Positions 10,001-18,364 of a DNA stretch of 64,000 nt are shown here, one piece after another. The notes under the pieces were generated by a model, which saw only the letters and a list, made by a program, of their open reading frames with translations, searched no databases and was not told where the DNA came from. Within the stretch, counting starts at the first letter, position 1. The number at the start of each line of letters is the position of its first letter. The position numbers were made by a program, and so were the translations under genes. Origin of the DNA: Hymenobacter sp. BRD128. Lineage in GTDB: Bacteria > Bacteroidota > Bacteroidia > Cytophagales > Hymenobacteraceae. The stretch covers positions 248,001 through 312,000 of the forward strand of contig NZ_CP053908.1 in the NCBI RefSeq assembly GCF_013256625.1. The letters run 5' to 3'.

Positions 10001-10290
10001 CTCGTTTTCGCCCCATCCTAATGACGTCGTTTGCTTTCATTGCCGGCCTTATTCCGCTGGTGATTGCGACCGGCGCCGGGGCCATCGGCAACCGCACCAT
10101 TGGCACGGCGGCGCTCGGGGGGATGCTGTTCGGCACCGTGTTCGGGGTGATTATCGTGCCCGGCCTGTACTACGTCTTTGGCACGATGGCCGAAGGACGC
10201 AAGCTGATTGACGATGAAAACGAGTACCCGGTAAGCGAAGGGTTCGAGCCGCGGGTTTTAGTGGAAGAAGAAGTAGAGTCTCATGCTTAA
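7096..10290 (+). CDS. RND multidrug efflux permease (HAE1 family)
   Basis: 1064 aa, full length for AcrB/MexB-type pumps that export hydrophobic compounds using the proton gradient. N-terminal FIRRPVFAIVISVVIVFMGV is the first of twelve membrane helices. Two large periplasmic loops lie at about residues 30-340 and 560-870. The TM4 segment LAIGIVVDDAIVVVEAV (~397-413) carries the paired Asp residues of the proton relay. The C-terminal helices contain GLLGKNAVLIVEFA and the ARFRPILMTS motif typical of HAE1. The gene overlaps the outer-membrane factor by 8 bp, so the two are translationally coupled. Confidence 0.96.
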   Translation: MFSKFIRRPVFAIVISVVIVFMGVLAIKTLPTSQFPEISPPMVMVSCAYPGASAKVLTESVLIPLEQAVNGVPGMKYMTSDAVSAGEANIQIVFNLGTDPEQAVVNVNTRIAQVVNRLPVLVQREGLIVNRVVPNMLMYVNLYSKDKGTDMKYLFNYAGVNMIPEIQRINGIGRASILGSRQYAMRIWLRPDRMRAYNISADDVMKALGDQSVIGSPGRIGRSDGGRAEALEYVLTYQGRFNDVDQYKNVILKANPNGEMLRLKDVADVSLGSEFYDIYSNLDGYPSAAIMLKQTYGSNASDVIASVKEKLQELKKSMPPGMDYKISYDVSNFLDASTENVIHTLRDAFILVAIVVFLFLGDWRSTLIPIIAVPVSLIGAFTAMQAFGLTINMITLFALVLAIGIVVDDAIVVVEAVHAKMEEKHLSPFGAVKEVIGEISGAIIAITILMTAVFVPVAFMSGPVGIFYRQFSITMATSIVISGVVALTLTPVLCAMILTNTHGQPRKKTPINRFIDWFNRGFEKLTGRYTNVLEKLVDRRVFTFGVLIVFALGIFGISAKLPSGFIPAEDQGMLYAIIQTPPGSTLERTNDISQRLQQLAKNVPGIESISTLAGYEVLTEGRGSNAGTCLISLKPWGERKESIHDIVESLEKKAHEIPGATIEFFEPPAVPGYGAAGGFQLQLLDKTNSGDYKALEKVNEDFMAQLKKRKELAGLFTFFSANYPQYELKIDNDLAMQKGVSIGNAMNTLSIMIGSTYELGFIKYQRFFKVYVQAEPQYRRLPQDILNMWVKNDKGEMVPFSAFMHIEKTQGANEINRYNMYTTASIRGDAAEGYSSGEAIKAVQEVAAKTLPRGYDIDWGGLSKDEVSRGNEAIYIFLIVLAFVYMVLAAQYESFLLPLAVIFSLPAGIFGAFLLIKLAGLANNIYAQVGLVMLVGLLGKNAVLIVEFAVQEHEHGMSVRDAAIAGAKARFRPILMTSFAFIAGLIPLVIATGAGAIGNRTIGTAALGGMLFGTVFGVIIVPGLYYVFGTMAEGRKLIDDENEYPVSEGFEPRVLVEEEVESHA

Positions 10291-11719
10291 AAGACGCATC
10301 TATCAAGGCCTGACCGCCGCCGGCCTCGCGCTGGCGGTGGCTGGCTGTAAGCTGCCCGAACTGGCCCAGCGCAACGTGAACCGCGCCGTGCCGGCCACCT
10401 ACAACAACAGTACCCAGGATACAACCAGCACGGCCAGGGTGCGGTGGCAGGAGTTCTTTACCGACCCTAACCTGAAGGCGCTTATCGACACGGCGCTGCA
10501 GCGCAACCAGGAGCTAAATATCACGCTTCAGGAGCTGCAGATTGCCCGTAACGAAATCCAGGTACGCAAGGGCGAGTACCTGCCCTCGGTATCGATAGGC
10601 GTGCGTACCGACGTGGAGAAGCCCGGCCGCTACACGCTGCAAGGGGCCACCGAGGAGGCCATCAATATTCAGCCCGACCGCCGCACGCCCACCCCGCTGG
10701 CCAACTACCAGCTGGGGGCCTTTGCGAGCTGGGAAGTCGATATTTGGCACAAGCTGCGCAACGCCCGCAAGTCGGCCGCCACGCGCTACCTGGCTTCGGT
10801 AGAAGGTAAAAACTTTACCGTAACCAACCTGATTGCCGAGATTGCCAACTCGTACTACGAGCTGCTGGCCTTGGATAATCAGCTGGCCATTATCAAGCAG
10901 AACATTGAGATTCAAGAAAATGCGCTGCGCATTGTGCGCCAGGAAAAGGAAAATGCCAAGGTAACCGAGCTGGCCGTGAAGCGCTTCGAGGCCCAGGTGC
11001 AGAATACCATCAGCCTGCAATACAATACCCAGCAGCGCATTACCGAAACCGAGAACCGGATTAATTTCCTGCTCGGCCGCTACCCGCAGCCGATTACCCG
11101 CGATGACCAGGCATTTAACAGCCTGGTGCCGACGGCGGTGCAGGCGGGCATTCCGGCGCAGCTGCTGAGCAACCGGCCCGACATCCGGCAGGCCGAGCAG
11201 CAGCTAGCGGCGGCCAAGCTCGACGTGCAGGTGGCGCGGGCCAATTTCTATCCGTCGCTAAGTATCTCGGCGGGGGCTGGCTTTGAGGCCTTTAAGCCGG
11301 GCCTGCTGTTCAACTCGCCCGAGTCGATGCTCTATAACCTGGCCGGCGACCTGATGGCGCCGCTCGTCAACCGCATTGGCATTAAAGCCTTGTACGGCAC
11401 GGCCAATGCGTTGCAGATTCAGGCGGTGTACAACTACGAGCGCACCGTGCTGAACGCCTACATCGAAGTGGCCAACCAACTCTCGAACATCAGCAACCTG
11501 CAAAACAGCTACGATGCCAAGCTGAAGGAAGTGCAGGCCCTGAACCAGTCCATTCGTATCTCCAACAGCCTGTTTAAGGCCGTGCGGGCCGACTACACGG
11601 AGGTGCTGATTACCCAGCGCGACGCCCTGGAATCAAAGTTTGACCTGACCGAAACCAAGATGAAGCAGCTCAATGCCACGGTGAACGTGTACCGGGCGCT
11701 GGGCGGCGGCTGGAATTAG
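10283..11719 (+). CDS. TolC-family outer-membrane efflux lipoprotein
   Basis: 478 aa. Third component of the tripartite pump: a trimeric channel through the outer membrane. The signal peptide ends in LAVAGC with Cys22 as lipidation site, as in NodT/CusC/OprM relatives. Two homologous halves of long alpha-helices are visible; the motifs LLSNRPDIRQAEQQL and ANFYPSLSISAGAG mark the second repeat. It overlaps the permease gene by 8 bp and ends the operon, followed 20 bp later by a strong terminator. Confidence 0.95.
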   Translation: MLKRRIYQGLTAAGLALAVAGCKLPELAQRNVNRAVPATYNNSTQDTTSTARVRWQEFFTDPNLKALIDTALQRNQELNITLQELQIARNEIQVRKGEYLPSVSIGVRTDVEKPGRYTLQGATEEAINIQPDRRTPTPLANYQLGAFASWEVDIWHKLRNARKSAATRYLASVEGKNFTVTNLIAEIANSYYELLALDNQLAIIKQNIEIQENALRIVRQEKENAKVTELAVKRFEAQVQNTISLQYNTQQRITETENRINFLLGRYPQPITRDDQAFNSLVPTAVQAGIPAQLLSNRPDIRQAEQQLAAAKLDVQVARANFYPSLSISAGAGFEAFKPGLLFNSPESMLYNLAGDLMAPLVNRIGIKALYGTANALQIQAVYNYERTVLNAYIEVANQLSNISNLQNSYDAKLKEVQALNQSIRISNSLFKAVRADYTEVLITQRDALESKFDLTETKMKQLNATVNVYRALGGGWN

Positions 11720-11739
11720 TGCCGTATTCGCCGGGCACC

Positions 11740-11777
11740 AAAAAGACGGCCTTTGCTTCAGCAAAGGCCGTCTTTTT
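11740..11777. terminator. Bidirectional intrinsic terminator
   Basis: Stem AAAAAGACGGCCTTTGC paired with its complement around a short loop, flanked by A and T runs on both sides. It separates the convergent RND operon and the PepSY gene and can stop both. Confidence 0.9.
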
Positions 11778-11780
11778 GAA

Positions 11781-12914
11781 TTAAACGGAAGCTGGCGTGG
11801 GCTGCCGCTTGGGCTTTTTATGGCGCCGGCCCCACCACAGCAGCGTGCCCGTCACGGGCAGGCTAGCCGACAGCAGGCTTATCAGAAATGCCACGATTTT
11901 GCCCCCTAGCCCGAGCAGCTGGCCAGTGTGCAGGTCGTAATTCATATCGCCGAGCAGCTTGCCGCGGCTTTTGGTGGCGTGGGGCAGGGCGCGCAGTAGC
12001 TGGCCCGACGCGGGGTGGAAGTAGTATTCGTCGCGGTGATAGTAGTGCAGCGCCTTTTGGTAGGTGAGGCAGTAAACGGGTTGGGTAGGGCTAGCCACCG
12101 GGCCGATGAGCACCATCTCGGCCGCGGGCGAAAGCCGGCGCACCTGCTGGTACACCACATCGACGAGCGGGCGGCCAGCAGCTCTGGCCAGCGGCAGCTC
12201 CCGCACGGTGGGCGGGGTTTCTTCGAGCGGGTAGTGCCGGCCGGTATTCGCCACGAGGCTAGCCGCTTGCAGCCACGAGCCGAAGCTCATCAGCAAGCCG
12301 GTGAGGGCGATAAGGAATGCCCCGGCGGCCACGTAGAAACCCAGCACCTGGTGCAGGTCGTAGTTCAAGCGCCGCCATTTAGCTCCCCACTTGATGGTGA
12401 GGCGCTGCCGGCGCTCTTGCTGGCGCCTGGGCCACCACAGCACCAAGCCAGTGCCCAGTAGCAGCAGAAAAGCAGCGCTGGCCCCGCCCACTACCCACTC
12501 GCCCACGGCGGGCGGCAGCAGTAGGTGCATGTGCAGGTCTTGCACGATGGTAAAAAAGTCGATGTGCAGGTTTTGCTCGTGCAGCACCCGGCCCGTGTAG
12601 GGGTTGAGCGAAGCCCCGTAGCTGCCCCCCGCCTTGTCGGTAAAATAGACCATAGCCGAGCGGCCCGGCCCCGAATAGGTCGTCCAGGAGGGGCGGGCGC
12701 CGGGGTGGCTAGCCACGGCCGCCGCCAGCAGCCGCGAAGGCGGAAGCGGCGGCCAACCGGCCGGCGCGGCCACCAGCCGCCAGGGCTCGGTAGCATCCCG
12801 GATTTCGTCCTGAAACGTGAAGAGGGCGCCCGTCAAACTCACGATGAGCACTACCAGCCCCGAGCCGAGGCCTAGCCACAGGTGAAGTGTGCCGATAGCT
12901 TGCTTAACCGTCAT
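11781..12914 (-). CDS. PepSY-associated TM protein (PiuB-like)
   Basis: 377 aa. The N-terminal IGTLHLWLGLGSGLVVLIVSLTG is the hallmark start of PepSY_TM proteins. Four membrane segments are visible (about 11-32, 140-163, 190-212, 340-362), with conserved His residues in LHLWLG and DLHQVLGFY, and a periplasmic PepSY-like domain between helices. Members are often induced with siderophore receptors and are thought to reduce or handle imported ferric siderophore. Here it follows the TonB receptor by 76 bp on the same strand, supporting an iron-uptake operon. The exact reaction is unknown. Confidence 0.9.
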   Translation of the reverse strand: MTVKQAIGTLHLWLGLGSGLVVLIVSLTGALFTFQDEIRDATEPWRLVAAPAGWPPLPPSRLLAAAVASHPGARPSWTTYSGPGRSAMVYFTDKAGGSYGASLNPYTGRVLHEQNLHIDFFTIVQDLHMHLLLPPAVGEWVVGGASAAFLLLLGTGLVLWWPRRQQERRQRLTIKWGAKWRRLNYDLHQVLGFYVAAGAFLIALTGLLMSFGSWLQAASLVANTGRHYPLEETPPTVRELPLARAAGRPLVDVVYQQVRRLSPAAEMVLIGPVASPTQPVYCLTYQKALHYYHRDEYYFHPASGQLLRALPHATKSRGKLLGDMNYDLHTGQLLGLGGKIVAFLISLLSASLPVTGTLLWWGRRHKKPKRQPTPASV

Positions 12915-12990
12915 GCGCAGAAGTGTTTACGGCCACTGCTGCCTTGCTGCATTAAGCAAAGCGCCAGCGGCTGTGAGCTAGCTTGAAAAC

Positions 12991-15414
12991 CTAAAACTTG
13001 AGCGCCACCTGCCCGATAAGGCTGCGCAGCTTCTGCGGGTTGATGGTGCTGTAGCCAATCCAGTAGTGCGTGTTGGTGAGGTTGTCGGCCTTCACGGAGA
13101 GGCGGTAGCGCGGCCGGTCGTAGAAGACACTAGCGTTGAGAACCGTGTAGGCCGGCAGGATAAACACGCTGCTCGTCGTGTTCTGAATGCGGTTGTCGCT
13201 GGCGTAGGTGCCACCCGCGCCCGCGCCCAGGCCGCGCAGCGGACCATTGGCAAAGCGGTAGCTTACCCAGAGGTTGGCGAGCACCGGCGAGCCGGCGGTA
13301 TTGGGCCGGCGGCCCTGCTCGTCGGCCGTCGATGCCACCAGCTCCGAGTGGTTGTAGGCGAAGCCGCCCACGAGGTTGAGGCCCGCTACGGGGTTGGCAA
13401 TAATGTCTACTTCCACGCCGCGGCTAGCCTGCTCGCCGTTCTGGGTCTGGGCGTAGAACGAGCCCACCGATGGGTCGTAGCGCAGCAGGTTTTTAACATA
13501 AATATCGTACACGCTCAGGGTAGCCGTGAAGCGGCCGCCCAGGCGGTCGAATTTCACGCCGGCCTCAACCTGATTGGCCTGCTCCAACCTGGCCGTGACG
13601 GAAATGGGTTGCGTCGGGTGGGCGGCATCGGCCGTGGTGTAAAAGCCGGGGTTGCGGAAGCTGTTCTGGAAGTTGGCAAAGACCGACAACTGCTCCGGCA
13701 CCAGCTGGTACACGGCGCCGAACTTGGGCGAGAACGCCGTTTGGTTGTAGCCGGCCTCGGCGCTGTATAAGACGCCGCCCTTGTTGGCGAAGCGGTCGAC
13801 GCGCACGGCGGCCAGCACGTTCAGCCGGTCGGTGATAGTGAGCACGTTCGATACAAAAGCGCTGTATGTATTGCGCTCGTTAGTAATCGGATAGCTGCCG
13901 GGTGGATTGGTGGGGTAGGTGGCTTGCAGCGCCGCCCCGGTAAAATTGCTGTAGGTGTAGCCCGCCCGAACAGGCACCACGTCAAAGCCGTAGTCTTCAA
14001 ACAGCTGGTTGTTGCGCAGGTGCAGAAAATCCAGGCCCAGCACCACGCGGTTGCGCAGGCTACCCAGCTGAAAATCACCGTTGAACAGCTGCTGCACTTC
14101 CAGCAGGTTGGCGCGGCTGTCGCGGGTGTTCTGGCTGCGGCGCTCCAGCGAATCCTGGCTAGCCAGGCCCCGGCGGTTGCCCCGCAGGTAGAAGTAGGTG
14201 CCTCCACCGTCGGAGTAGCTGTTGCTGCTCGTAAAGTTGGTGGAGGAGCGCCAGGCCGGCGCCAGCTGGTAGTTGACCTGCCCAAACAGATTGACCGAGC
14301 GGCTCTTGGCCCATAGTCCGTCGCCGGTGTATGCCTGGCGGTAGTCGAGCGGCAGCTCATCGGCCCGCGAGGCGCCTAGCGAAGCCGCCGTGCCGGCCGG
14401 AAAAAATGTTTGCTTGATCGTGCCTGTGCCCGTCTGCAGCTCGCCATCGAGGGTAATGCTCAGCCGCTCGCTGGGCCGAATGGTGAGGCTAGGGGCTACG
14501 GCGTAGGTGCGCGCAAAGCCGGCCGTCTGGAAGCTCTGCTCGTAGTTCCAGGCCCCGTTTACCCGAAGCAGGATGGTCTTGGCCGGATTGAGTGGCGTGT
14601 TCAAATCCAGCGCCGCGCGGTTGAAGTGGTAGCTGCCGCCCGCGTAGCTCAGCTCGCCGCCCAGGTGGTCGTAGGCGCGCTTGGTGACGCGGTTGAGCAG
14701 GCCGCCGTAGGAGGTGAGCGAGCTGCCGTAAAGCGTGCCCGACGGCCCTTTGATAACTTCCAACTTCTCCAGGTTGGCCGCGTCGATGGTATTCGTGACG
14801 TTGCCCGCCAGCCCGTTGCGCAGCTGCGACTGCACTACAAAGCCGCGCATGGTGTAGTAGCTGCTGCCGTCGCCGGCCCGGCCGGTAGCCTCCCACATTC
14901 GCTGAATGCCCGGCACGTTGCGCGTGGCATCGTCGGCCGTAAATACCAGCTGCTCAGTAAGCAGCTCCTTGGTAACGGTGCTGTACACCTGCGGGTTTTC
15001 GACGTTTTTGAGCGGCATCTTGGCCACGTCCACGCTGTTGGGGCGGCTGAAGCGGTTGGTACGGTTGCCGCTCACCACCACTTCCTTCAGCTCGGCGGCG
15101 CTCTCGGCCAGCGTCACTTTTATCGTGGCCGTTTGGCCAGCCGTCACGGTCACCTGCTGCTCCTCGGTTTTGAGGCCCACCGCCGACACCACCAGGGTGT
15201 AGGTGCCTGGTGCCACGCGCCGAAGCTGGAAGCGTCCCTGCTCGTCGGTAATGTCGCCTACTGGCTGGCCCTGCAGGCCCACGCTCACGGCCTCCACGGT
15301 GCCGCCGCCGCTGTTGATGACGCGGCCCTGCACGGTGCCAGTGGTTTGGGCCTGGGCCGACGCGGTCATTGCACAGGCAGCTAGTGGAATAAAAAGGGAA
15401 CGGCTACTAAGCAT
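12991..15414 (-). CDS. TonB-dependent siderophore receptor
   Basis: 807 aa. Outer-membrane receptor for energised import, probably of a ferric siderophore. Signal peptide residues 1-22 end in ASAQAQ. A carboxypeptidase-regulatory-like beta-sandwich follows (~25-110, TGTVQGRVINSGGGTVEAVS), then a plug (~120-260, with DDATRNVPGIQRM, YTMRGF and LEKLEVIKGPSGTLYGSS) and a 22-strand barrel that ends in IGQVALKF with C-terminal Phe. The plug motifs match the siderophore-receptor subfamily (FhuE/FpvA-like) and not the SusC type, and no SusD partner is present. Expression is probably controlled by the two palindromes flanking its promoter. It is upstream of the PepSY gene. Confidence 0.95.
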   Translation of the reverse strand: MLSSRSLFIPLAACAMTASAQAQTTGTVQGRVINSGGGTVEAVSVGLQGQPVGDITDEQGRFQLRRVAPGTYTLVVSAVGLKTEEQQVTVTAGQTATIKVTLAESAAELKEVVVSGNRTNRFSRPNSVDVAKMPLKNVENPQVYSTVTKELLTEQLVFTADDATRNVPGIQRMWEATGRAGDGSSYYTMRGFVVQSQLRNGLAGNVTNTIDAANLEKLEVIKGPSGTLYGSSLTSYGGLLNRVTKRAYDHLGGELSYAGGSYHFNRAALDLNTPLNPAKTILLRVNGAWNYEQSFQTAGFARTYAVAPSLTIRPSERLSITLDGELQTGTGTIKQTFFPAGTAASLGASRADELPLDYRQAYTGDGLWAKSRSVNLFGQVNYQLAPAWRSSTNFTSSNSYSDGGGTYFYLRGNRRGLASQDSLERRSQNTRDSRANLLEVQQLFNGDFQLGSLRNRVVLGLDFLHLRNNQLFEDYGFDVVPVRAGYTYSNFTGAALQATYPTNPPGSYPITNERNTYSAFVSNVLTITDRLNVLAAVRVDRFANKGGVLYSAEAGYNQTAFSPKFGAVYQLVPEQLSVFANFQNSFRNPGFYTTADAAHPTQPISVTARLEQANQVEAGVKFDRLGGRFTATLSVYDIYVKNLLRYDPSVGSFYAQTQNGEQASRGVEVDIIANPVAGLNLVGGFAYNHSELVASTADEQGRRPNTAGSPVLANLWVSYRFANGPLRGLGAGAGGTYASDNRIQNTTSSVFILPAYTVLNASVFYDRPRYRLSVKADNLTNTHYWIGYSTINPQKLRSLIGQVALKF

Positions 15415-15427
15415 GGGGCGCGTATTA

Positions 15428-15444
15428 TTTAGACGGAATCTAAA
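15428..15444. promoter_or_regulatory. Operator-like palindrome, box 1 (iron-box candidate)
   Basis: TTTAGACGGAATCTAAA is a perfect 6-5-6 inverted repeat. It lies just downstream of the predicted transcription start of the TonB receptor and 14 bp before its ATG, a repressor position. A second near-copy lies 61 bp away (15489-15505). The AGA/TCT dyad is reminiscent of DtxR/Fur-type sites but the regulator is not encoded nearby. Confidence 0.6.
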
Positions 15445-15451
15445 GATTGCG

Positions 15452-15483
15452 CAAAGTAACCACCCGCAGTAACCAGTTTCAAA
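15452..15483 (-). promoter_or_regulatory. Promoter of the TonB receptor
   Basis: On the minus strand TTTG (15483-15480) is followed after exactly 20 nt by TTACTTTG (15459-15452). The spacing and sequence fit the Bacteroidota -33/-7 promoter, with one mismatch in the -7 element. Operator-like palindromes sit on both sides. Confidence 0.7.
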
Positions 15484-15488
15484 AATTA

Positions 15489-15505
15489 TTTAGAATTAAT
15501 CTACA
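15489..15505. promoter_or_regulatory. Operator-like palindrome, box 2
   Basis: TTTAGAATTAATCTACA is the same 6-5-6 dyad as box 1 with one arm mismatch, and both are preceded by ATTA on the plus strand. It lies immediately upstream of the -33 element of the TonB receptor promoter. Confidence 0.55.
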
Positions 15506-15506
15506 T

Positions 15507-15542
15507 AAAAAAGAGGCTGGTTAGGTTAACCGCCTCTTTTTT
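15507..15542 (-). terminator. Intrinsic terminator after trpA
   Basis: Outer stem AAAAAAGAGGC/GCCTCTTTTTT with an inner stem GGTTA-GGT-TAACC. It ends the trp operon on the minus strand, only ~24 bp before the promoter of the TonB receptor. Confidence 0.88.
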
Positions 15543-15582
15543 AAGGTGCCATTGCCGGCCAGCGCGGGCCTTGTAATTTAGC

Positions 15583-16380
15583 TTAAGACAGGCTAGCCAC
15601 GGGCCGAATGCCCGCCACAAACTTCCGAATGGCCGCCGTGCGCCCTTCGGCTGGCGTGTTTTGCAAGAGCCGGATAAATGCGCTGCCGATGATGGCGCCC
15701 GTAGTGTGCCGGCCAGCCGCCGCAAAGCTCGCCGCGTCGCTGATACCAAAACCCACGAGGGTAGGGTTGCGCAAACCCAGCGCCTTGGTGCGGCTGAGGT
15801 AGGCATCCACGTCGGCGTTCATGTCGGTTTGGGCGCCGGTGGTGCCGGCGGCGGCCACCAGGTAGATGAAGCCATCGGCCAGGGTATCGAGCTGGCGCAC
15901 GCGGGCGGCACTGGTCTGCGGCGTCACGAGGAAGACTACTTGCAGACCATATTTTGCAAACAGCGGCTGGTACTCACGCTCGTACACTTCGAGCGGCAGG
16001 TCGGGCAAAATCAGGCCGTCGACGCCCACGGCCTGGCACTGCTGGCAAAACTTCTCGACCCCAAACTGCACTACCGGGTTGAGGTAGCCCATGAGTAGAA
16101 CCGGCACCGTAATGCCTTGCTGGCGAATGCCTTGCAGCTGTTCGAAGAGCATGGTCACGGTCATGCCGTTTTCGAGGGCCTGCTGGTTGCTGCGCTGAAT
16201 GGTTTCGCCGTCGGCCACGGGGTCGGAGTAGGGCATACCAATCTCGACGAGGTCGGCCCCGGCGTCTTGCAGCGCTTTTAAAATTGGCACGGTGTCATGC
16301 AACTGCGGAAAGCCGGCGGTGAAATAGACGTTGAGTACGTCAGTGGTTTTGCGTTGGAATAGGTGGGTGAGGCGGTTCAT
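15583..16380 (-). CDS. trpA: Tryptophan synthase alpha subunit
   Basis: 265 aa, typical length. It cleaves indole-3-glycerol phosphate to indole and glyceraldehyde-3-phosphate and passes indole to TrpB. TIM barrel with the catalytic pair visible: Glu46 in DLVEIGMPYSDP and Asp57 in VADGETIQRS (Glu49 and Asp60 in E. coli). C-terminal phosphate loops VGFGISDAAS and GAIIGSAFI are present. Last gene of the operon, 109 bp downstream of trpB, with a hairpin-forming repeat between them and a terminator behind. Confidence 0.97.
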   Translation of the reverse strand: MNRLTHLFQRKTTDVLNVYFTAGFPQLHDTVPILKALQDAGADLVEIGMPYSDPVADGETIQRSNQQALENGMTVTMLFEQLQGIRQQGITVPVLLMGYLNPVVQFGVEKFCQQCQAVGVDGLILPDLPLEVYEREYQPLFAKYGLQVVFLVTPQTSAARVRQLDTLADGFIYLVAAAGTTGAQTDMNADVDAYLSRTKALGLRNPTLVGFGISDAASFAAAGRHTTGAIIGSAFIRLLQNTPAEGRTAAIRKFVAGIRPVASLS

Positions 16381-16396
16381 AGGGTGAGTATATTTC

Positions 16397-16480
16397 GCAC
16401 AGAGTTAAAAGAGGAAAAAGAAGTCTCGCCGAGGGAGCACAACTCTGTGGAACTCCTTTTTCCTCTTTTTAACTCTGTGC
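16397..16480. repeat. Imperfect inverted repeat between trpB and trpA
   Basis: The left arm from 16397 (GCACAGAGTTAAAAGAGG, then a short A tract) pairs with the right arm ending at 16480, with a one-base indel in the A tract. A third copy of the ACAGAGTT core lies in the loop as AACTCTGTG. Cores of CACAGAG type are widespread in bacterial intergenic repeats. It may form a strong hairpin in the trp mRNA and reduce trpA expression or protect the 3' end. Confidence 0.75.
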
Positions 16481-16489
16481 TAAAAGACG

Positions 16490-17695
16490 TTAAGAATATT
16501 CTTCCAAGTGCTTGGTGTAGGTAGCCAAGTCCTTATCGCCGCGGCCCGAGAGGCACACCACAACCACATCGTCCTTTTTGGCCCCGATGAGCGGCAGGCA
16601 GGCTAGCGCGTGGGCCGTTTCGAGGGCCGGAATAATGCCTTCGAGGCGGCTGAGCTGGAAGGCTGCATCAAGGGCCGCCTTATCGGTGATGGAAATAAAT
16701 TCGGCGCGCCCGGTAGCAAACAGCTGCGCGTGCTGCGGCCCGATGCCGGGGTAGTCGAGCCCCGCCGAGATGGAGTACGGCTCGGTCACCTGGCCGTCCT
16801 CGGTTTGCATGAGAATGGTGCTGGCGCCGTGCAGAATACCGGGCTTGCCCAGCGCCGTAGTAGCGGCCGAGTGGCCGGTATCGACGCCCTGGCCGGCGGC
16901 CTCGGCGGCAATCAGGCGCACGCCGGGCTCGTCGAGGTAGTGGTAAAAGGCGCCCGCCGCGTTGGAGCCGCCGCCCACGCAGGCCAGCACGAAATCGGGA
17001 GTAGCACGGCCGGTTTGTTGCAGCAGCTGACTAATAGTTTCGGCCGAAATGATGGACTGAAACCGGGCCACCATGTCGGGGTAGGGGTGCGGCCCCACCA
17101 CCGAGCCGATGATGTAGTGCGTGTCGGTGGGGTTCGAAATCCAGTGGCGCATGGCCTCGTTGGTGGCATCTTTCAGCGTCTGGCTGCCGCTGGTGGCGGG
17201 CACTACTTTGGCGCCCAGCATGCGCATGCGGTCCACGTTGGGCTTCTGGCGCTCGATGTCGATGGCGCCCATGTATACGATGCATTCGAGGCCCATGAGG
17301 GCGCACACCGTAGCCGTGGCCACGCCGTGCTGGCCCGCGCCGGTTTCGGCCACGATACGCTTCTTGCCCAGCCGCTGCGCCACCAGTATTTGCCCGATGG
17401 TATTGTTGATTTTGTGCGCGCCGGTGTGGCACAGGTCTTCCCGCTTGAGGTAAATGGTGGTGCCAATGTGCTCGGACAGCCGCTGGGCCAGAAACAGCGG
17501 CGTAGGCCGCCCTACATAGTCAGTCAGCAGCTGCGTAAACTCGCGCTGAAACTCGGGGTCCTCAATGATACGCAGGTAGTTATCGCGCAGCTCCTCCACG
17601 TTGGGATAAAGCATTTCGGGCACGTAGGCGCCGCCAAAGGGGCCGTAGTAGCCGCTGGCATCGACGCGGTAGGGAGAGGGGGCGGTGAGAGTCAT
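16490..17695 (-). CDS. trpB: Tryptophan synthase beta subunit
   Basis: 401 aa. PLP enzyme that joins indole and serine. The N-terminus [15 protein letters not shown] is the family signature. Lys95 in HTGAHKINN is the PLP-binding lysine, GGGSNAAG (~233) binds the PLP phosphate, and Glu in ETGAGQHG is present. TrpB1 type, consistent with partnership with the adjacent trpA. It follows trpF by 25 bp. Confidence 0.97.
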   Translation of the reverse strand: MTLTAPSPYRVDASGYYGPFGGAYVPEMLYPNVEELRDNYLRIIEDPEFQREFTQLLTDYVGRPTPLFLAQRLSEHIGTTIYLKREDLCHTGAHKINNTIGQILVAQRLGKKRIVAETGAGQHGVATATVCALMGLECIVYMGAIDIERQKPNVDRMRMLGAKVVPATSGSQTLKDATNEAMRHWISNPTDTHYIIGSVVGPHPYPDMVARFQSIISAETISQLLQQTGRATPDFVLACVGGGSNAAGAFYHYLDEPGVRLIAAEAAGQGVDTGHSAATTALGKPGILHGASTILMQTEDGQVTEPYSISAGLDYPGIGPQHAQLFATGRAEFISITDKAALDAAFQLSRLEGIIPALETAHALACLPLIGAKKDDVVVVCLSGRGDKDLATYTKHLEEYS

Positions 17696-17720
17696 TGAAA
17701 TAACGGGTAACAGTGAGTAA

Positions 17721-18359
17721 TTAGTAGTCGGCGCGCTGGTCGTGCAGGCGGGTCAGTACCCGGCCGGTAGCTTCGACGTCTTTGCGGCCGGGCGCTAGCT
17801 CCAGCAGGCTATTGAAGTCGTAGCCCGCCAGCTGCGGGTGGTGGAAGTGCAGTAGCCCGGCCAGGGTATCGGGGCCCAGGCCGCCGCTCAGCAAGAAGGG
17901 GGTGGGGCCGTGATAATGGCGCAAAAGCTCCCAATCGAAGGTCCGGCCATTACCGCCCCGCTGCGGGCCTTTGGTATCAAACAGAAAAAACTCGCAGCTA
18001 GGCCCGTAGTCGGTCAGGTTGGCAAAATCAGCAGGCTCAGCCACCGAAAAGGCCTTGATGATGCGCAGCCCCTGCTCGCGCACGGCGCGGCAGTAGGCCG
18101 GGGTTTCGTGGCCGTGCAGCTGCACGTAGTCGAGGCTGTAGTGGCTGGTGGTAGCCAGCAGCTCGGGCAGCGGCGCATCGACAAACACGCCCACCTTGCA
18201 CACCGAATCGGGCAGGCTGCGCAGTACCTCCGTGCTGAGGCTGGTACCCACGTAGCGGGGCGACTTCTCGTAGAAGATGAAGCCCAGAAAATCGGGGTTG
18301 AAATCGGCCACGGCCAGGATGTTGGCCGCTTCGCGCATACCGCATATTTTGACTTTCAT
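17721..18359 (-). CDS. trpF: Phosphoribosylanthranilate isomerase
   Basis: 212 aa TIM barrel that isomerises PRA to CdRP. KICGMRE (residues 3-9) carries the catalytic Cys, [11 protein letters not shown] (~28-38) matches the family, Asp in [11 protein letters not shown] is the catalytic acid, and LSGGLGPDT binds phosphate. Stand-alone, not fused to TrpC; the two genes are 5 bp apart and translationally linked. Confidence 0.96.
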   Translation of the reverse strand: MKVKICGMREAANILAVADFNPDFLGFIFYEKSPRYVGTSLSTEVLRSLPDSVCKVGVFVDAPLPELLATTSHYSLDYVQLHGHETPAYCRAVREQGLRIIKAFSVAEPADFANLTDYGPSCEFFLFDTKGPQRGGNGRTFDWELLRHYHGPTPFLLSGGLGPDTLAGLLHFHHPQLAGYDFNSLLELAPGRKDVEATGRVLTRLHDQRADY

Positions 18360-18364
18360 AGGCG

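Noticed and set aside
14410-15384. 324-codon open frame antisense to the TonB receptor
   Set aside because: Long shadow frames are expected opposite GC-rich genes; the minus-strand receptor has full domain support and this frame shows no recognisable motif or start context.
16610-17698. 362-codon frame antisense to trpB
   Set aside because: Shadow of trpB with no domain, and inside an operon.
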